Assembly: GCA_022564935.1 (NCBI GenBank) | Contig: JADFKM010000045.1 | Coordinates: 1-17,110, forward strand | Source of the DNA: Candidatus Dadabacteria bacterium | Lineage (GTDB): Bacteria; Desulfobacterota_D; UBA1144; Nemesobacterales; JADFKM01 | Length of the DNA stretch: 17,110 nt | Direction of reading: 5' to 3' | Shown: piece by piece, positions 6,780 through 13,833 of the stretch | Layout: every line of letters begins with the position of its first letter | How positions within the stretch are numbered: the stretch's first letter is position 1 | Notes under the pieces: model-generated | Told to the model about the DNA's origin: nothing | Database searches by the model: none | Seen by the model: only the letters and a program-made list of their open reading frames with translations | Program-made: the position numbers and the translations under genes

Positions 6780-7805
6780 GTGACTGAAGATAGAGTCGTT
6801 AACCCAATCCCTAGTGAAGAGGACTCATTACTCGACGCCAATCTCAGGCCAAGGCGCCTGGACGAGTACCTCGGCCAGAGCAAGGTCAAGGAAAAGATAG
6901 GGATATTCATGGAGGCCGCAAAGAAGAGGTCGGAGGCGCTCGACCACGTGCTCCTCTACGGCCCCCCCGGACTCGGCAAGACCACCCTTTCGCACATCGT
7001 GGCGAACGAGCTCGAAGTAAAGATACACGCCACCTCCGGCCCCATTCTCGAGCGGGTCGCGGACCTCGCCTCGATCCTCACCCACCTCGATGAGAGGGAC
7101 GTGCTGTTCATAGACGAGATTCACCGCCTCAACCGCACGATGGAGGAGTACCTCTACTCCGCCATGGAGGAGTATAAGATAGACATCATGATAGGTGAGG
7201 GCCCCACCGCCCGCTCGATGAAGGTCAAGCTGAACAGGTTCACACTCATCGGAGCCACCACGCGCACCGGCCTGCTCACCTCGCCCCTTCGCTCCCGCTT
7301 CGGCGTAGACCTGAGGCTCGACTACTACAGCCCCGATGAGCTCAAGGCCATCATACTGCGCTCGGCGGGCATTCTGGGGATTGAGGTGACCGATGACGGC
7401 GCAGTCGCCCTCGCGCGCTGCTCGCGGGGCACGGCGAGGGTCGCCAACAGGCTGCTCAAGCGTACGAGGGACTATGCGGAGGTGAAGGCCGACGGGGTCA
7501 TCAGCACCGAGGTGGCGAACGACGCCCTCGAGCTGCTCGAAGTGGACGCAAGCGGCCTCGACAACCTGGACAGGGCGATTCTGGCCAACATCATCGAGAA
7601 GTACAACGGCGGCCCCGTGGGCATTGAGACTATTGCGGCCACCGTGAGCGAAGAAAAGGACACCATTGAGGACGTCTACGAGCCGTTTTTGATACGCGAG
7701 GGGTTCCTCATCAAAACCCCGCGCGGCAGAACCGTTACCCCCCTAGCATACTCCCACCTCGGCTACCCTCCTCCCATCCGGCAGCCGGAGCTTTTTAAGG
7801 AGTGA
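6780..7805 (+). CDS. ruvB: Holliday junction DNA helicase RuvB
   Basis: This AAA+ motor drives branch migration with RuvA. The 341-residue product is full length. It contains [12 protein letters not shown] (22-32), Walker [10 protein letters not shown] (61-69, K67), Walker B VLFIDEIH (D112, E113), sensor 1 [20 protein letters not shown] (157-174) including the arginine-finger region, a sensor 2 region near [12 protein letters not shown], and the C-terminal winged helix ([24 protein letters not shown], then TPRGR). Translation is assigned to a GTG at 6780, which lacks an obvious Shine-Dalgarno sequence; no better in-frame start precedes LLDANLRP. It is separated from ruvA by 87 nt holding a strong hairpin. 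By eye its third-codon positions are richer in G/C than those of tolQRA or argS. Confidence 0.96.
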   Translation: MTEDRVVNPIPSEEDSLLDANLRPRRLDEYLGQSKVKEKIGIFMEAAKKRSEALDHVLLYGPPGLGKTTLSHIVANELEVKIHATSGPILERVADLASILTHLDERDVLFIDEIHRLNRTMEEYLYSAMEEYKIDIMIGEGPTARSMKVKLNRFTLIGATTRTGLLTSPLRSRFGVDLRLDYYSPDELKAIILRSAGILGIEVTDDGAVALARCSRGTARVANRLLKRTRDYAEVKADGVISTEVANDALELLEVDASGLDNLDRAILANIIEKYNGGPVGIETIAATVSEEKDTIEDVYEPFLIREGFLIKTPRGRTVTPLAYSHLGYPPPIRQPELFKE

Positions 7806-7885
7806 TGTCTTAAACTTAAGTTAAAGCGAATATGGCTAACGAAGAGCATGTGAAGATACTATCTTAACAATTGCTTGTCTTTAAA

Positions 7886-7909
7886 GGGGAGCAGTATACT
7901 CACCTCCCC
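7886..7909 (-). terminator. Possible terminator hairpin at the end of the SDR/barrel transcript
   Basis: GGGGAG (7886-7891) and CTCCCC (7904-7909) form a 6-bp stem, with AGTATACT inside the loop able to extend pairing. On the - strand the stem is followed only by TTTAAAG, a short T tract. The stop codon of the - strand gene lies within the loop. It also sits about 80 nt after ruvB and could act on both converging transcripts. Confidence 0.35.
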
Positions 7910-8352
7910 ATATCCACTTCCCTCATAAATTCATCCCAGTGGCTTTCGGTGATGAGGTCAATCTGTTTCCGGGGGCCTTTGTATCCACCCTCGCCGGGAA
8001 ACATCTTGTTGTAAACCTCGTCCTTTATCTCAAGCCACTTTTCTACTGCCTGGTAGTTCTTGAACCTGACCCGCGTCTTGTATGTCCAGTGGGGCTTGAG
8101 GGTGTGCAGGCGCTGTGAGAACAGCTTGTATTCCCCCACGATAATCCCCATCTTCTGCATCTCGTTCCAGAATGGGATGAGCCTGGTTTTGAAAATCTCT
8201 ACGAACTTCTCCTTGTTCTCAGGCTTCACAACGTAGTAGCTCTCCTCGTACACAATCTTTTTACGGTCTATATCGGCGGCTGATTGGGTATCCTGCGCAA
8301 AGAAAGCGCAGAGTACCGATATTGCAAGCGCAGAGAGGATATATCTGCTCAC
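7900..8352 (-). CDS. Small exported protein, possible dimeric alpha/beta-barrel (NIPSNAP-like) fold
   Basis: The 150-residue protein has a signal peptide (about residues 1-25, LSALAISVLCAFFAQ, then QSAAD), so the mature form is probably periplasmic. The mature part, YYVVKPENKEKFVEIFKTRL ending near WLEIKDEVYNKMF, has the beta-alpha-beta rhythm and the 'x-V-K-P-x-N-x-x-x-F' start common in dimeric alpha/beta-barrel proteins such as NIPSNAP/ABM-like families. I cannot name a substrate. Several Trp and Tyr residues could line a pocket. The GTG start overlaps the TGA stop of the upstream SDR gene (GTGA), so the pair is translationally coupled and probably works on a related process. The fold assignment is inference. 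Confidence 0.8.
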   Translation of the reverse strand: MSRYILSALAISVLCAFFAQDTQSAADIDRKKIVYEESYYVVKPENKEKFVEIFKTRLIPFWNEMQKMGIIVGEYKLFSQRLHTLKPHWTYKTRVRFKNYQAVEKWLEIKDEVYNKMFPGEGGYKGPRKQIDLITESHWDEFMREVDMGR

Positions 8353-9182
8353 TTTTCATCTCCGGGCTGGGTGGTCTCTTTGTCTTTGGTAAATGACTTA
8401 TAGTTTTTTCGGAGCAAAAAATCAATAAAGCCCGGCCAGATGGCGTTGAGGGCGATAAAGATGCGCGCCATGGGGTAGGGGAGCACCTCGGGCTTTGGGT
8501 TCTCGGCGCATTTTACTATTGAGCGGGCCACCTTGTTAGAGGATTGCGTAAGCCACTTGGGGGCGTCCATTTGCCTGTTTGTCTTGTTAATTACGGATTT
8601 GAAAAATTCGGATTCGATAAACACCGGACATACTACGCTTACGTCTATTCCCGTGCCGGCGAGCTCGACTCTGAGGGCTTCGGTGAGGGCCTTCTGCCCG
8701 AACTTCGTGACGGAGTATGCCCCGAGAAGCGGCATCCCCCGCGCCCCGGCCACGGAGGAGATGTTGATAATGTGGCCGCTCCCCTGTTTTTTCATGTGCG
8801 GGAGTACGGCGTTTGTGGCGTAAAACGTCCCCATGAAGTTGACGTCGAAGATGTCCTTCATCTCCTGATACGTCGTGTCCTCGATTGTGGCGAGCAGTCC
8901 GTACCCGGCGTTGTTTACCATTATATCAACACGGCCGAAGCGCTCGATGCTCTGCTTTACCATGCGCTGTACCTGAGACCAGCGGGAGACGTCGGTTTTA
9001 ACCACCAGCGCTTCGGAGCCGAGCGTCTTGACCCGTTCAGCCGCCTCGTTCAGCCTGTCCTCGCGCCTTGCCGCAAGCACCGTCTTGACGCCCTTCTTGG
9101 CGAATTCAAGCGCGGTTTCTAAGCCTATGCCGCTGGAGGCGCCTGTGATAATTGCCACTTTGTCTTTGAGGTCTCTGCCCAA
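8349..9182 (-). CDS. Short-chain dehydrogenase/reductase (classical SDR)
   Basis: This is a 277-residue NAD(P)-dependent oxidoreductase of the classical SDR type. It has the glycine-rich motif TGASSGIG (13-20), a basic pair after strand 2 (AARRED, 38-42) suggesting NADPH preference, D64 in KTDVS, NNAG (90-93), N115 in DVNFMGTF, catalytic serine in ISSVAG (S142/S143), and YSVTK (Y156, K160). The C-terminal LNAIWPGFIDFLL may be a membrane-associating segment. The substrate cannot be deduced; lipid or steroid-like substrates are common for relatives with such tails. The TTG start is supported by GGGAG six bases upstream and by the normal N-terminal length before TGASSGIG. The coupled downstream gene encodes a small exported protein. 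Confidence 0.93.
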   Translation of the reverse strand: MGRDLKDKVAIITGASSGIGLETALEFAKKGVKTVLAARREDRLNEAAERVKTLGSEALVVKTDVSRWSQVQRMVKQSIERFGRVDIMVNNAGYGLLATIEDTTYQEMKDIFDVNFMGTFYATNAVLPHMKKQGSGHIINISSVAGARGMPLLGAYSVTKFGQKALTEALRVELAGTGIDVSVVCPVFIESEFFKSVINKTNRQMDAPKWLTQSSNKVARSIVKCAENPKPEVLPYPMARIFIALNAIWPGFIDFLLRKNYKSFTKDKETTQPGDEK

Positions 9183-9245
9183 AACTTTCTCCCGTTGGTT
9201 ATTTACAGACTAAAATAAATAGCCGTCCTAAATTCCGTCACACAT

Positions 9246-9251
9246 AGTATA
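9246..9251 (-). promoter_or_regulatory. Possible -10 box for the SDR gene
   Basis: On the - strand TATACT (five of six matches to TATAAT) lies about 64 nt before the TTG start of the SDR gene. No good -35 hexamer is present; CTGCAA at a 16-nt spacing is the closest. It is a weak candidate. Confidence 0.25.
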
Positions 9252-9297
9252 TCAAATTGTGGGTAATTTGCAGGTATTATTTAATTTTTGAACTGCC

Positions 9298-9329
9298 TCA
9301 CGTTATGTGAAGTTTTAGACGGGTCTAAA
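9298..9329. promoter_or_regulatory. Two adjacent palindromes at the start of the glycosyltransferase gene
   Basis: TCAC-GTTAT-GTGA (9298-9310) is followed three bases later by TTTAGAC-GG-GTCTAAA (9314-9329), whose last base is the A of the ATG start. The second is a 16-bp palindrome with perfect 7-bp arms. In DNA these could be operators for dimeric regulators acting on the divergent SDR and glycosyltransferase genes. In RNA the second would fold the start codon region into a stem with a CGGG loop. No clear Shine-Dalgarno sequence lies upstream. Confidence 0.4.
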
Positions 9330-10486
9330 TGGTTATTCTTTTCATCCTTACTATATTTACAGTATTCCTTACTCTTTTCCTCTTGAAGGGACAGAGGAGG
9401 TTTAAGGCTTTCCCAGAGGTCGGGATCGAGACCTCCGGGCTTGATTTTAAGGAGGTAATCTCGATCATCGTACCCATGCGCAATGAAGAGAAGAACGCGG
9501 CGCGCTGTTTGGAGGGGCTCCTGGCACAGGACTACCCTGAGTTCGAGGTAATAGTCGTTGACGACATGTCCACAGACGGCACTACGAGTATATTGAAGGG
9601 GTTTGAGAGCGGGCACCGCAACCTTCGCATAGTAAAAGGTACCGAAAGGCCGGAGGGGTGGATTGGGAAAAGCTGGGCGCTCACTCAGGGTGTAGAAGTC
9701 TCAGGAGGCGGCCTCCTTCTGTTTATCGACGCAGACACACACTCCCGGCCGGAAATGCTTAAGTCCGCCGTTGTCTATATGAAGAACAACGGCCTGGACA
9801 TGCTCTCGCTGTTCCCCTACCAGGAGGTCATCAGCTTCTGGGAGCGTGTGATACAGCCCCTTGTGTTCGGGGTCATTTTCAACGCCTACCCTCACGAAAA
9901 AGTGAACGACCCGGCGTGCGATGTGTATTTGGCTTGCGGTCAGTTCATCCTCATTCCCAGGGAAGTGTACGAGGCGGTAGGAGGCCATGAGGCGGTAAAG
10001 GGCAAAATCGTGGAGGATTTCGAGCTTGCCGCTCTGGTTAAGCGCAGTGGTTACAGGCTTGGAATTGCAGGTGGCGGGAACCTGATCAGCACCCGGATGT
10101 ACACATGTTTCTCAGAGATTTGGGAGGGGTGGACAAAAAATGTCTTCCCCGGGATCAACGGGGACTGGCTGCTGTTTATCATGGGGCTGGTAATGGTTTC
10201 GGCCTGGGGAATTTTACCCCCGGTTATTTTGGCGAAGTCCTCTGTGATGCTGTACCGGGGCGGGGGTGTCGTCGAGTGGCTTCAGTTAACCGAAGCCTTG
10301 TGGCTCGTTGCGCTTAATGTTTTTATCTCGTGGCGGGGCGCAAGGAGGCTCGATATACCATGGCCGTATGCGTTTTCTTTCCCCTTGGGAACCGCTGTGT
10401 TTGTGGCGATTCTTTTAACCTCTGCTTACCGGGTAGTTACGGGCGGCGGAGTGGTGTGGAAGGGGAGGAGATACAGGGAGATTTAG
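9329..10486 (+). CDS. Membrane-anchored family 2 glycosyltransferase (HpnB/CrtQ-like)
   Basis: The 385-residue protein has an N-terminal membrane helix (1-19), a cytoplasmic GT-A domain, and hydrophobic helices in the C-terminal third (about 280-303, 318-335 and 350-370). Catalytic-domain signatures are SIIVPMRNEE (45-54), DDMSTDG (78-84), EGWIGKSWALTQG (109-121), the DxD metal site DAD (134-136), and GGHEAVKGKIVED with acidic E229/D230. A distal STRMYTCFSEIWEGWTKN (254-271) stands where related enzymes carry the acceptor-side arginine motif. This pattern resembles glycosyltransferases of hopanoid (HpnB) or carotenoid (CrtQ) loci, but no such pathway genes are nearby, so the acceptor is unknown. 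A lipid-linked acceptor is inferred from the membrane topology. The gene is divergent from the SDR pair, with palindromes at its start. Confidence 0.92.
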   Translation: MVILFILTIFTVFLTLFLLKGQRRFKAFPEVGIETSGLDFKEVISIIVPMRNEEKNAARCLEGLLAQDYPEFEVIVVDDMSTDGTTSILKGFESGHRNLRIVKGTERPEGWIGKSWALTQGVEVSGGGLLLFIDADTHSRPEMLKSAVVYMKNNGLDMLSLFPYQEVISFWERVIQPLVFGVIFNAYPHEKVNDPACDVYLACGQFILIPREVYEAVGGHEAVKGKIVEDFELAALVKRSGYRLGIAGGGNLISTRMYTCFSEIWEGWTKNVFPGINGDWLLFIMGLVMVSAWGILPPVILAKSSVMLYRGGGVVEWLQLTEALWLVALNVFISWRGARRLDIPWPYAFSFPLGTAVFVAILLTSAYRVVTGGGVVWKGRRYREI

Positions 10487-10524
10487 GTGGTTCCTCTCCC
10501 GCAGTGACATCTGGCTGCGGTGTG

Positions 10525-10548
10525 TTTCCCCTTTTGAAAAAAAGGAAA
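10525..10548 (+). terminator. Weak hairpin after the glycosyltransferase gene
   Basis: CCTTTT-GAAA-AAAAGG (10530-10545), extended by TTT/AAA across a CC bulge, lies about 40 nt after the stop. It is AT-rich and no T-run follows, so termination activity is doubtful. The rest of the 212-nt gap holds only a candidate tolQ promoter and the tolQ ribosome binding site. Confidence 0.25.
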
Positions 10549-10579
10549 TTAGATACGGTGCTCCACGAGAAAGAACCAT

Positions 10580-10607
10580 TTGATTTTAAGGGTATTTCGT
10601 GCATATT
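10580..10607 (+). promoter_or_regulatory. Possible promoter for the tolQ-tolR-tolA cluster
   Basis: TTGATT (10580-10585), a 16-nt spacer and CATATT (10602-10607) lie about 90 nt before tolQ; each hexamer matches consensus at four of six positions. A good ribosome binding site (AAAGGA, 8-nt spacing) precedes the tolQ ATG. Confidence 0.3.
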
Positions 10608-10698
10608 AATACCGTTTGGTTTTTGCCCTCGCTTTCTTCGATAACCTTTTCTCTCAAGCCGGGGTTCTAATAGATAATACTCTCAAAGGAACTCTAAC

Positions 10699-11475
10699 AT
10701 GTCTCAAGGGATTATACTTGGCTTAATACTCGCCCAGAATAGCGTAGGAGCGGCAGGGCTGGAACAGATAAATGTCGTTGTCCTGATCACTAACGCAGGC
10801 CCGGTGGTAAAGTTTGTGCTGGTACTGCTTGGGTTCATGTCCGTGATGTCGTGGATTATTATATTCAGCAAGCTGTTAATACTAAGGAGCGCCGCCGGCG
10901 AGTCGGAGAAGTTCCTCAACCTTTACCAGAGCAGCGCAAACTTCGGAAACCTCTACGTCGCTACACGCAACATAAAAGGGCCGTCGGCAGAGCTTTTCCG
11001 CGCCGGTTACACCGAGCTTTTGAGGATAAGGAAGTCCAGCCCCCAATCCGGGCTTCAGGCTATGGAATTAAAGGAAGACCCCGAAGCCGTCTCCACCGAG
11101 CTTGGCGTTGTAGAGCTTGTTGAGAGGGTGCTGAAAAAAACCATGTCCACGGAGGTCTCGAGGCTTGAAGGGTACCTTATATTTCTTGCTACCACGGGGA
11201 GCACCGCCCCCTTTATCGGGCTTTTCGGCACCGTATGGGGAATTATGACGTCTTTCATAGGGCTTGCGACCAAAACGGGAGTGTCTACCCTTCAGGCCGT
11301 CGCACCGGGCATAGCCGAGGCCCTGGTGGCTACCGCAGTTGGACTGGCTGCTGCTATTCCGGCCGTTGTCGCGTACAATTATTTGATAAATAGAGTGAGA
11401 AGGATTGAGATTAATATGGAGAGCTTCTCGGCAGAATTTCTAAACATTGTAGAGAGGTATTTTAAAACCATATAG
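10699..11475 (+). CDS. tolQ: TolQ/ExbB-family proton-channel subunit
   Basis: TolQ forms an inner-membrane pentamer around TolR; the complex uses proton flow to drive TolA during outer-membrane constriction. The 258-residue product has three membrane segments in the family positions: about 36-60 (KFVLVLLGFMSVMSWIIIFSKLL), about 158-188 (YLIFLATTGSTAPFIGLFGT, then WGIMTSF) and about 203-231 (PGIAEALVATAVGLAAAIPA). The cytoplasmic loop spans about 61-155. The conserved signatures TTGSTAPFIGLFGTVWGIM and APGIAEAL identify the family. TolQ rather than ExbB is favoured by the order Q-R-A, although tolB and pal are not present to confirm it. tolR follows after 11 nt. Confidence 0.92.
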   Translation: MSQGIILGLILAQNSVGAAGLEQINVVVLITNAGPVVKFVLVLLGFMSVMSWIIIFSKLLILRSAAGESEKFLNLYQSSANFGNLYVATRNIKGPSAELFRAGYTELLRIRKSSPQSGLQAMELKEDPEAVSTELGVVELVERVLKKTMSTEVSRLEGYLIFLATTGSTAPFIGLFGTVWGIMTSFIGLATKTGVSTLQAVAPGIAEALVATAVGLAAAIPAVVAYNYLINRVRRIEINMESFSAEFLNIVERYFKTI

Positions 11476-11486
11476 GGGCTCGGATT

Positions 11487-11948
11487 ATGGGATTTGGTGA
11501 CTCCAGCAAAACACGCTCGTTGATGTCGGAGATAAACGTTACCCCGTTTGTCGATGTGATGCTCGTGCTCCTTGTAATATTCATGGTGACGGCGCCTATC
11601 CTTTACCACGGCGTCAATGTAGACCTTCCAAAAACCGAGTCCAGGCCGATGCCGGCTGCGGAGAGGGGGAAAAAGCTTGTGATTACCGTTGACAGCAACG
11701 GCGATATCTTTATTGAAAAGGAAAAGCTGTCCCTCAAAGACTTGAGACTGAGGATACGGAGCGAGATATCGATTCGAGGCAAAAGTCTCAAAGACAACTA
11801 CGTTTATATCAGGGCCGACTCCGGCGTTCCTTACGGCCGTGTGATAGAGGTAATGGCCGTGGCTCAGAAGGCGGGGGCAAACAGGCTGGGTCTTGTCACC
11901 GAGCCTGCAAGAACGACGGCCGGCAAAAAGTCCGGCGCCCGAAAATGA
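11487..11948 (+). CDS. tolR: TolR/ExbD-family protein
   Basis: TolR supplies the proton-binding aspartate and a periplasmic dimer that contacts peptidoglycan. The 153-residue product has a short cytoplasmic start, then MSEINVTPFVDVMLVLLVIFMV, with conserved D23 at the head of the single membrane helix (about 21-39). The periplasmic domain includes VDLPKTES and VYIRADSGVPYGRVIEVM, as in the TolR/ExbD fold. A lysine-rich tail ends the protein. The ATG is preceded by AGGGG about 9 nt upstream. It lies between tolQ and the TolA-like gene, all on one strand with gaps of 11 and 34 nt, so they form an operon. Confidence 0.94.
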   Translation: MGFGDSSKTRSLMSEINVTPFVDVMLVLLVIFMVTAPILYHGVNVDLPKTESRPMPAAERGKKLVITVDSNGDIFIEKEKLSLKDLRLRIRSEISIRGKSLKDNYVYIRADSGVPYGRVIEVMAVAQKAGANRLGLVTEPARTTAGKKSGARK

Positions 11949-11982
11949 ATTAGTGTGAATGAGATAGTGCGGTGGAAACCTG

Positions 11983-13086
11983 ATGGGGACTAAGAACTGG
12001 TTTTTCGGAACATTATTTTCTCTTTACGTGCATGGGATGGTGGTTCTGCTTGTGCTCCTATGGGGGGCAGGCGATGAAGTAAAACTCCGGGAGCCCGTTA
12101 TAATCAGTGGTGAGCTCGTATCGTTGTCCTCACTCTCCGACCCCGGTCCGGGGGGCGTAAAGACCCAGGCGCCGCCGAAAATCAAACCTGCCCCAGAAAA
12201 AAGGGACGACAAGCCGGAGCCGGAGACGCCCGAGCCTGTCTCCAAAGCGAAGCCTCAGCCCGAGGAAGTCAAGCCCGAGCAACAGGATCGGGCGGTGAAG
12301 CTCCCTGAGCCGTCCCCTGAAAAGGAAATAAAAAAGGATAAGGAGAAGCCCCAGAAAAAGCCCAAGCCGGAACCGGTAAAGACCGAAGCCGTAAAAAGAG
12401 ACGTCGTGCCGCTTAACAAGGTAAAAACCGAAAAGGCGATCAAGAAAGTCGATAAGAAAAAACAGGAAACGACGGGAAAAAAGCCGGTTAAAAAACCCCG
12501 GAAGAAGCCGGATAAGAAGGTAGCCCAAAAAATAACGGCCAAAACAACGCCCAAGCCGACACCCAAAACCCTGAAGGCCAAGGCCTCCCCTGCGCCTAGG
12601 AAGAGTAATGAGTTCGAAAAGACCAAAAAAAGAATTCTTGAGGATATGAAGACCCAGAGGCGAACAAAGAGGCAAAAGGCCGTTATCAAGGACATCCAAA
12701 AAAACGTTCGTGACAGGAGGGTCGTATCGACGCGCTACAGAGCTCGGAACGGTTCGGGATATGGAAGCCCCGGCGGATATTCTGCTTATGTTCAAATCGT
12801 TAGGGAGTACAGCGGTACATTGTACAAAGAGATAAGCCGGAGGTGGGAGATACCCAAATCTATCCCGAACGACGGCACTCTCAGGGCGGAAGTTATTTTT
12901 AGGATCGATGAGAGGGGGAGAGTAAACGGGGCTGCGGTCAAGAGCTCGTCCGGGAATCACACGTTCGATCAGTTCTGCATCCAGGCGATTTACAAGGCCG
13001 TTCCTTTGACCACGCCGCCCCCGGAGCTTCTGGAAGAGGCGAGGGTAAGTGGCATTGTGGTGAAATTTACGAACAAGAGCCTGTGA
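11983..13086 (+). CDS. tolA: TolA/TonB-like energy-transducing periplasmic protein
   Basis: The 367-residue protein has three parts. The N-terminal membrane anchor (about 7-28) carries an S-x3-H motif (S13-L-Y-V-H17), the TonB/TolA motif needed for coupling to the TolQR or ExbBD motor. A long, very Lys/Pro/Glu-rich spacer (about 45-245) is built from short PEPV/KPKPEP-like units, more TonB-like than the Ala/Lys helix of E. coli TolA. The C-terminal globular domain (about 262-367) has the TonB_C shape: IVREYSGTLYKEISRRWEIP, TLRAEVIFRIDERGRV and the final VSGIVVKFTNKSL. The position after tolQ-tolR favours TolA, but a TonB role cannot be excluded because tolB and pal are not in the window. The ATG follows GGTGGA at 7-nt spacing. 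Confidence 0.85.
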   Translation: MGTKNWFFGTLFSLYVHGMVVLLVLLWGAGDEVKLREPVIISGELVSLSSLSDPGPGGVKTQAPPKIKPAPEKRDDKPEPETPEPVSKAKPQPEEVKPEQQDRAVKLPEPSPEKEIKKDKEKPQKKPKPEPVKTEAVKRDVVPLNKVKTEKAIKKVDKKKQETTGKKPVKKPRKKPDKKVAQKITAKTTPKPTPKTLKAKASPAPRKSNEFEKTKKRILEDMKTQRRTKRQKAVIKDIQKNVRDRRVVSTRYRARNGSGYGSPGGYSAYVQIVREYSGTLYKEISRRWEIPKSIPNDGTLRAEVIFRIDERGRVNGAAVKSSSGNHTFDQFCIQAIYKAVPLTTPPPELLEEARVSGIVVKFTNKSL

Positions 13087-13138
13087 AATCAAATTGCCAG
13101 CCGCTTATTTGCCATTTAAGGGACACAACGCTCGTACT

Positions 13139-13762
13139 ATGGATTTATTCCTTATAAGACACGGAGAGACGGAATGGAACAGGGTCGGCAGGTGCCAGGG
13201 CATCTCCGATATCGAGCTTAACGGGGCGGGTATGAGCCAGGCGACTCTGCTCGCCGAGTCCCTGCGGAACCTGCCTGTATCGGCGGTATATTCAAGCGAC
13301 TTGAAGCGTGCGGTAACGACTGCGGCTGCCATTGCGGGGCTTCATGGTCTCGATGTTGTTGTCGAGCCGGCACTCAGGGAAATGGATCAGGGCCGCTTTG
13401 AAGGCCTGTCGTTCGTTAAGATAAAGCAGGAGCACCGGGAGCTGCTCGATCGGTGGAGGGAAAGCCCCGAGCTCGTAACAGTGCCGGGCGGGGAGACCCT
13501 GGGCGAAGTACAGAACAGGGCGTACCGGGTGATTCAAAGGATAAGCGATCAACACCATGGAGAGACGGTCGTAGTCGTGTCCCATCACTTTGTTATTGCC
13601 ACATTGCTTTGCAAGATACTGGGGCTTCCCCTGCGGGAGTTCGGCAGTTTCAGTCTGAAAGCGGCGTGTAAGAACCACCTCAGCTATTCGGATGGCAGGT
13701 TTTCCGTGGAGCTGATAAACGACGTCACCCACCTTAACGGTATGGATTTTACCGGTGAATAA
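13139..13762 (+). CDS. Histidine phosphatase superfamily protein (phosphoglycerate mutase/CobC-like)
   Basis: The ATG at 13139 is chosen because the family begins M-x-L-x-L-x-R-H-G; a TTG at 13094 would add 15 unrelated residues without a ribosome binding site. The 207-residue product has the catalytic LIRHGETEWN (R7, H8; H8 takes the phosphate), YSSDLKRA with R57, the acid/base region REMDQGRFEG (E81), and the second histidine in VVVSHH (H149). All catalytic residues are present. Such proteins include cofactor-dependent phosphoglycerate mutases, alpha-ribazole phosphatase (CobC) and general phosphatases; the short insertion loops favour a phosphatase. No cobalamin gene is nearby, so the substrate is open. 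It follows the TolA-like gene after 52 nt and may be in the same transcript. Confidence 0.9.
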   Translation: MDLFLIRHGETEWNRVGRCQGISDIELNGAGMSQATLLAESLRNLPVSAVYSSDLKRAVTTAAAIAGLHGLDVVVEPALREMDQGRFEGLSFVKIKQEHRELLDRWRESPELVTVPGGETLGEVQNRAYRVIQRISDQHHGETVVVVSHHFVIATLLCKILGLPLREFGSFSLKAACKNHLSYSDGRFSVELINDVTHLNGMDFTGE

Positions 13763-13833
13763 GCGTGGGGAAAGTAGCGCGGGATTAACGCCATAAGTAT
13801 TGAAATTACCCGTGTCTTATGTAACTTTTTAGC

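Noticed and set aside
7809-7826. Near-palindrome around CTTAAG after ruvB
   Set aside because: It is low-complexity AT-rich sequence with two mismatches and no T-run; a functional call is not justified.
10330-10644. Open frame overlapping the end of the glycosyltransferase and the following gap
   Set aside because: Most of it is the glycosyltransferase gene in another frame; the remainder lacks coding character and a ribosome binding site.
12130-13092. Long open frame antisense to the TolA-like gene
   Set aside because: It is a shadow of the Lys/Pro-rich coding sequence (AAG and CCG codons read in reverse); it shows no family motif and lacks its own signals.
13094-13138. TTG at 13094 as the histidine phosphatase start
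   Set aside because: It has no ribosome binding site, and the added 15 residues precede the invariant N-terminal strand of the family.
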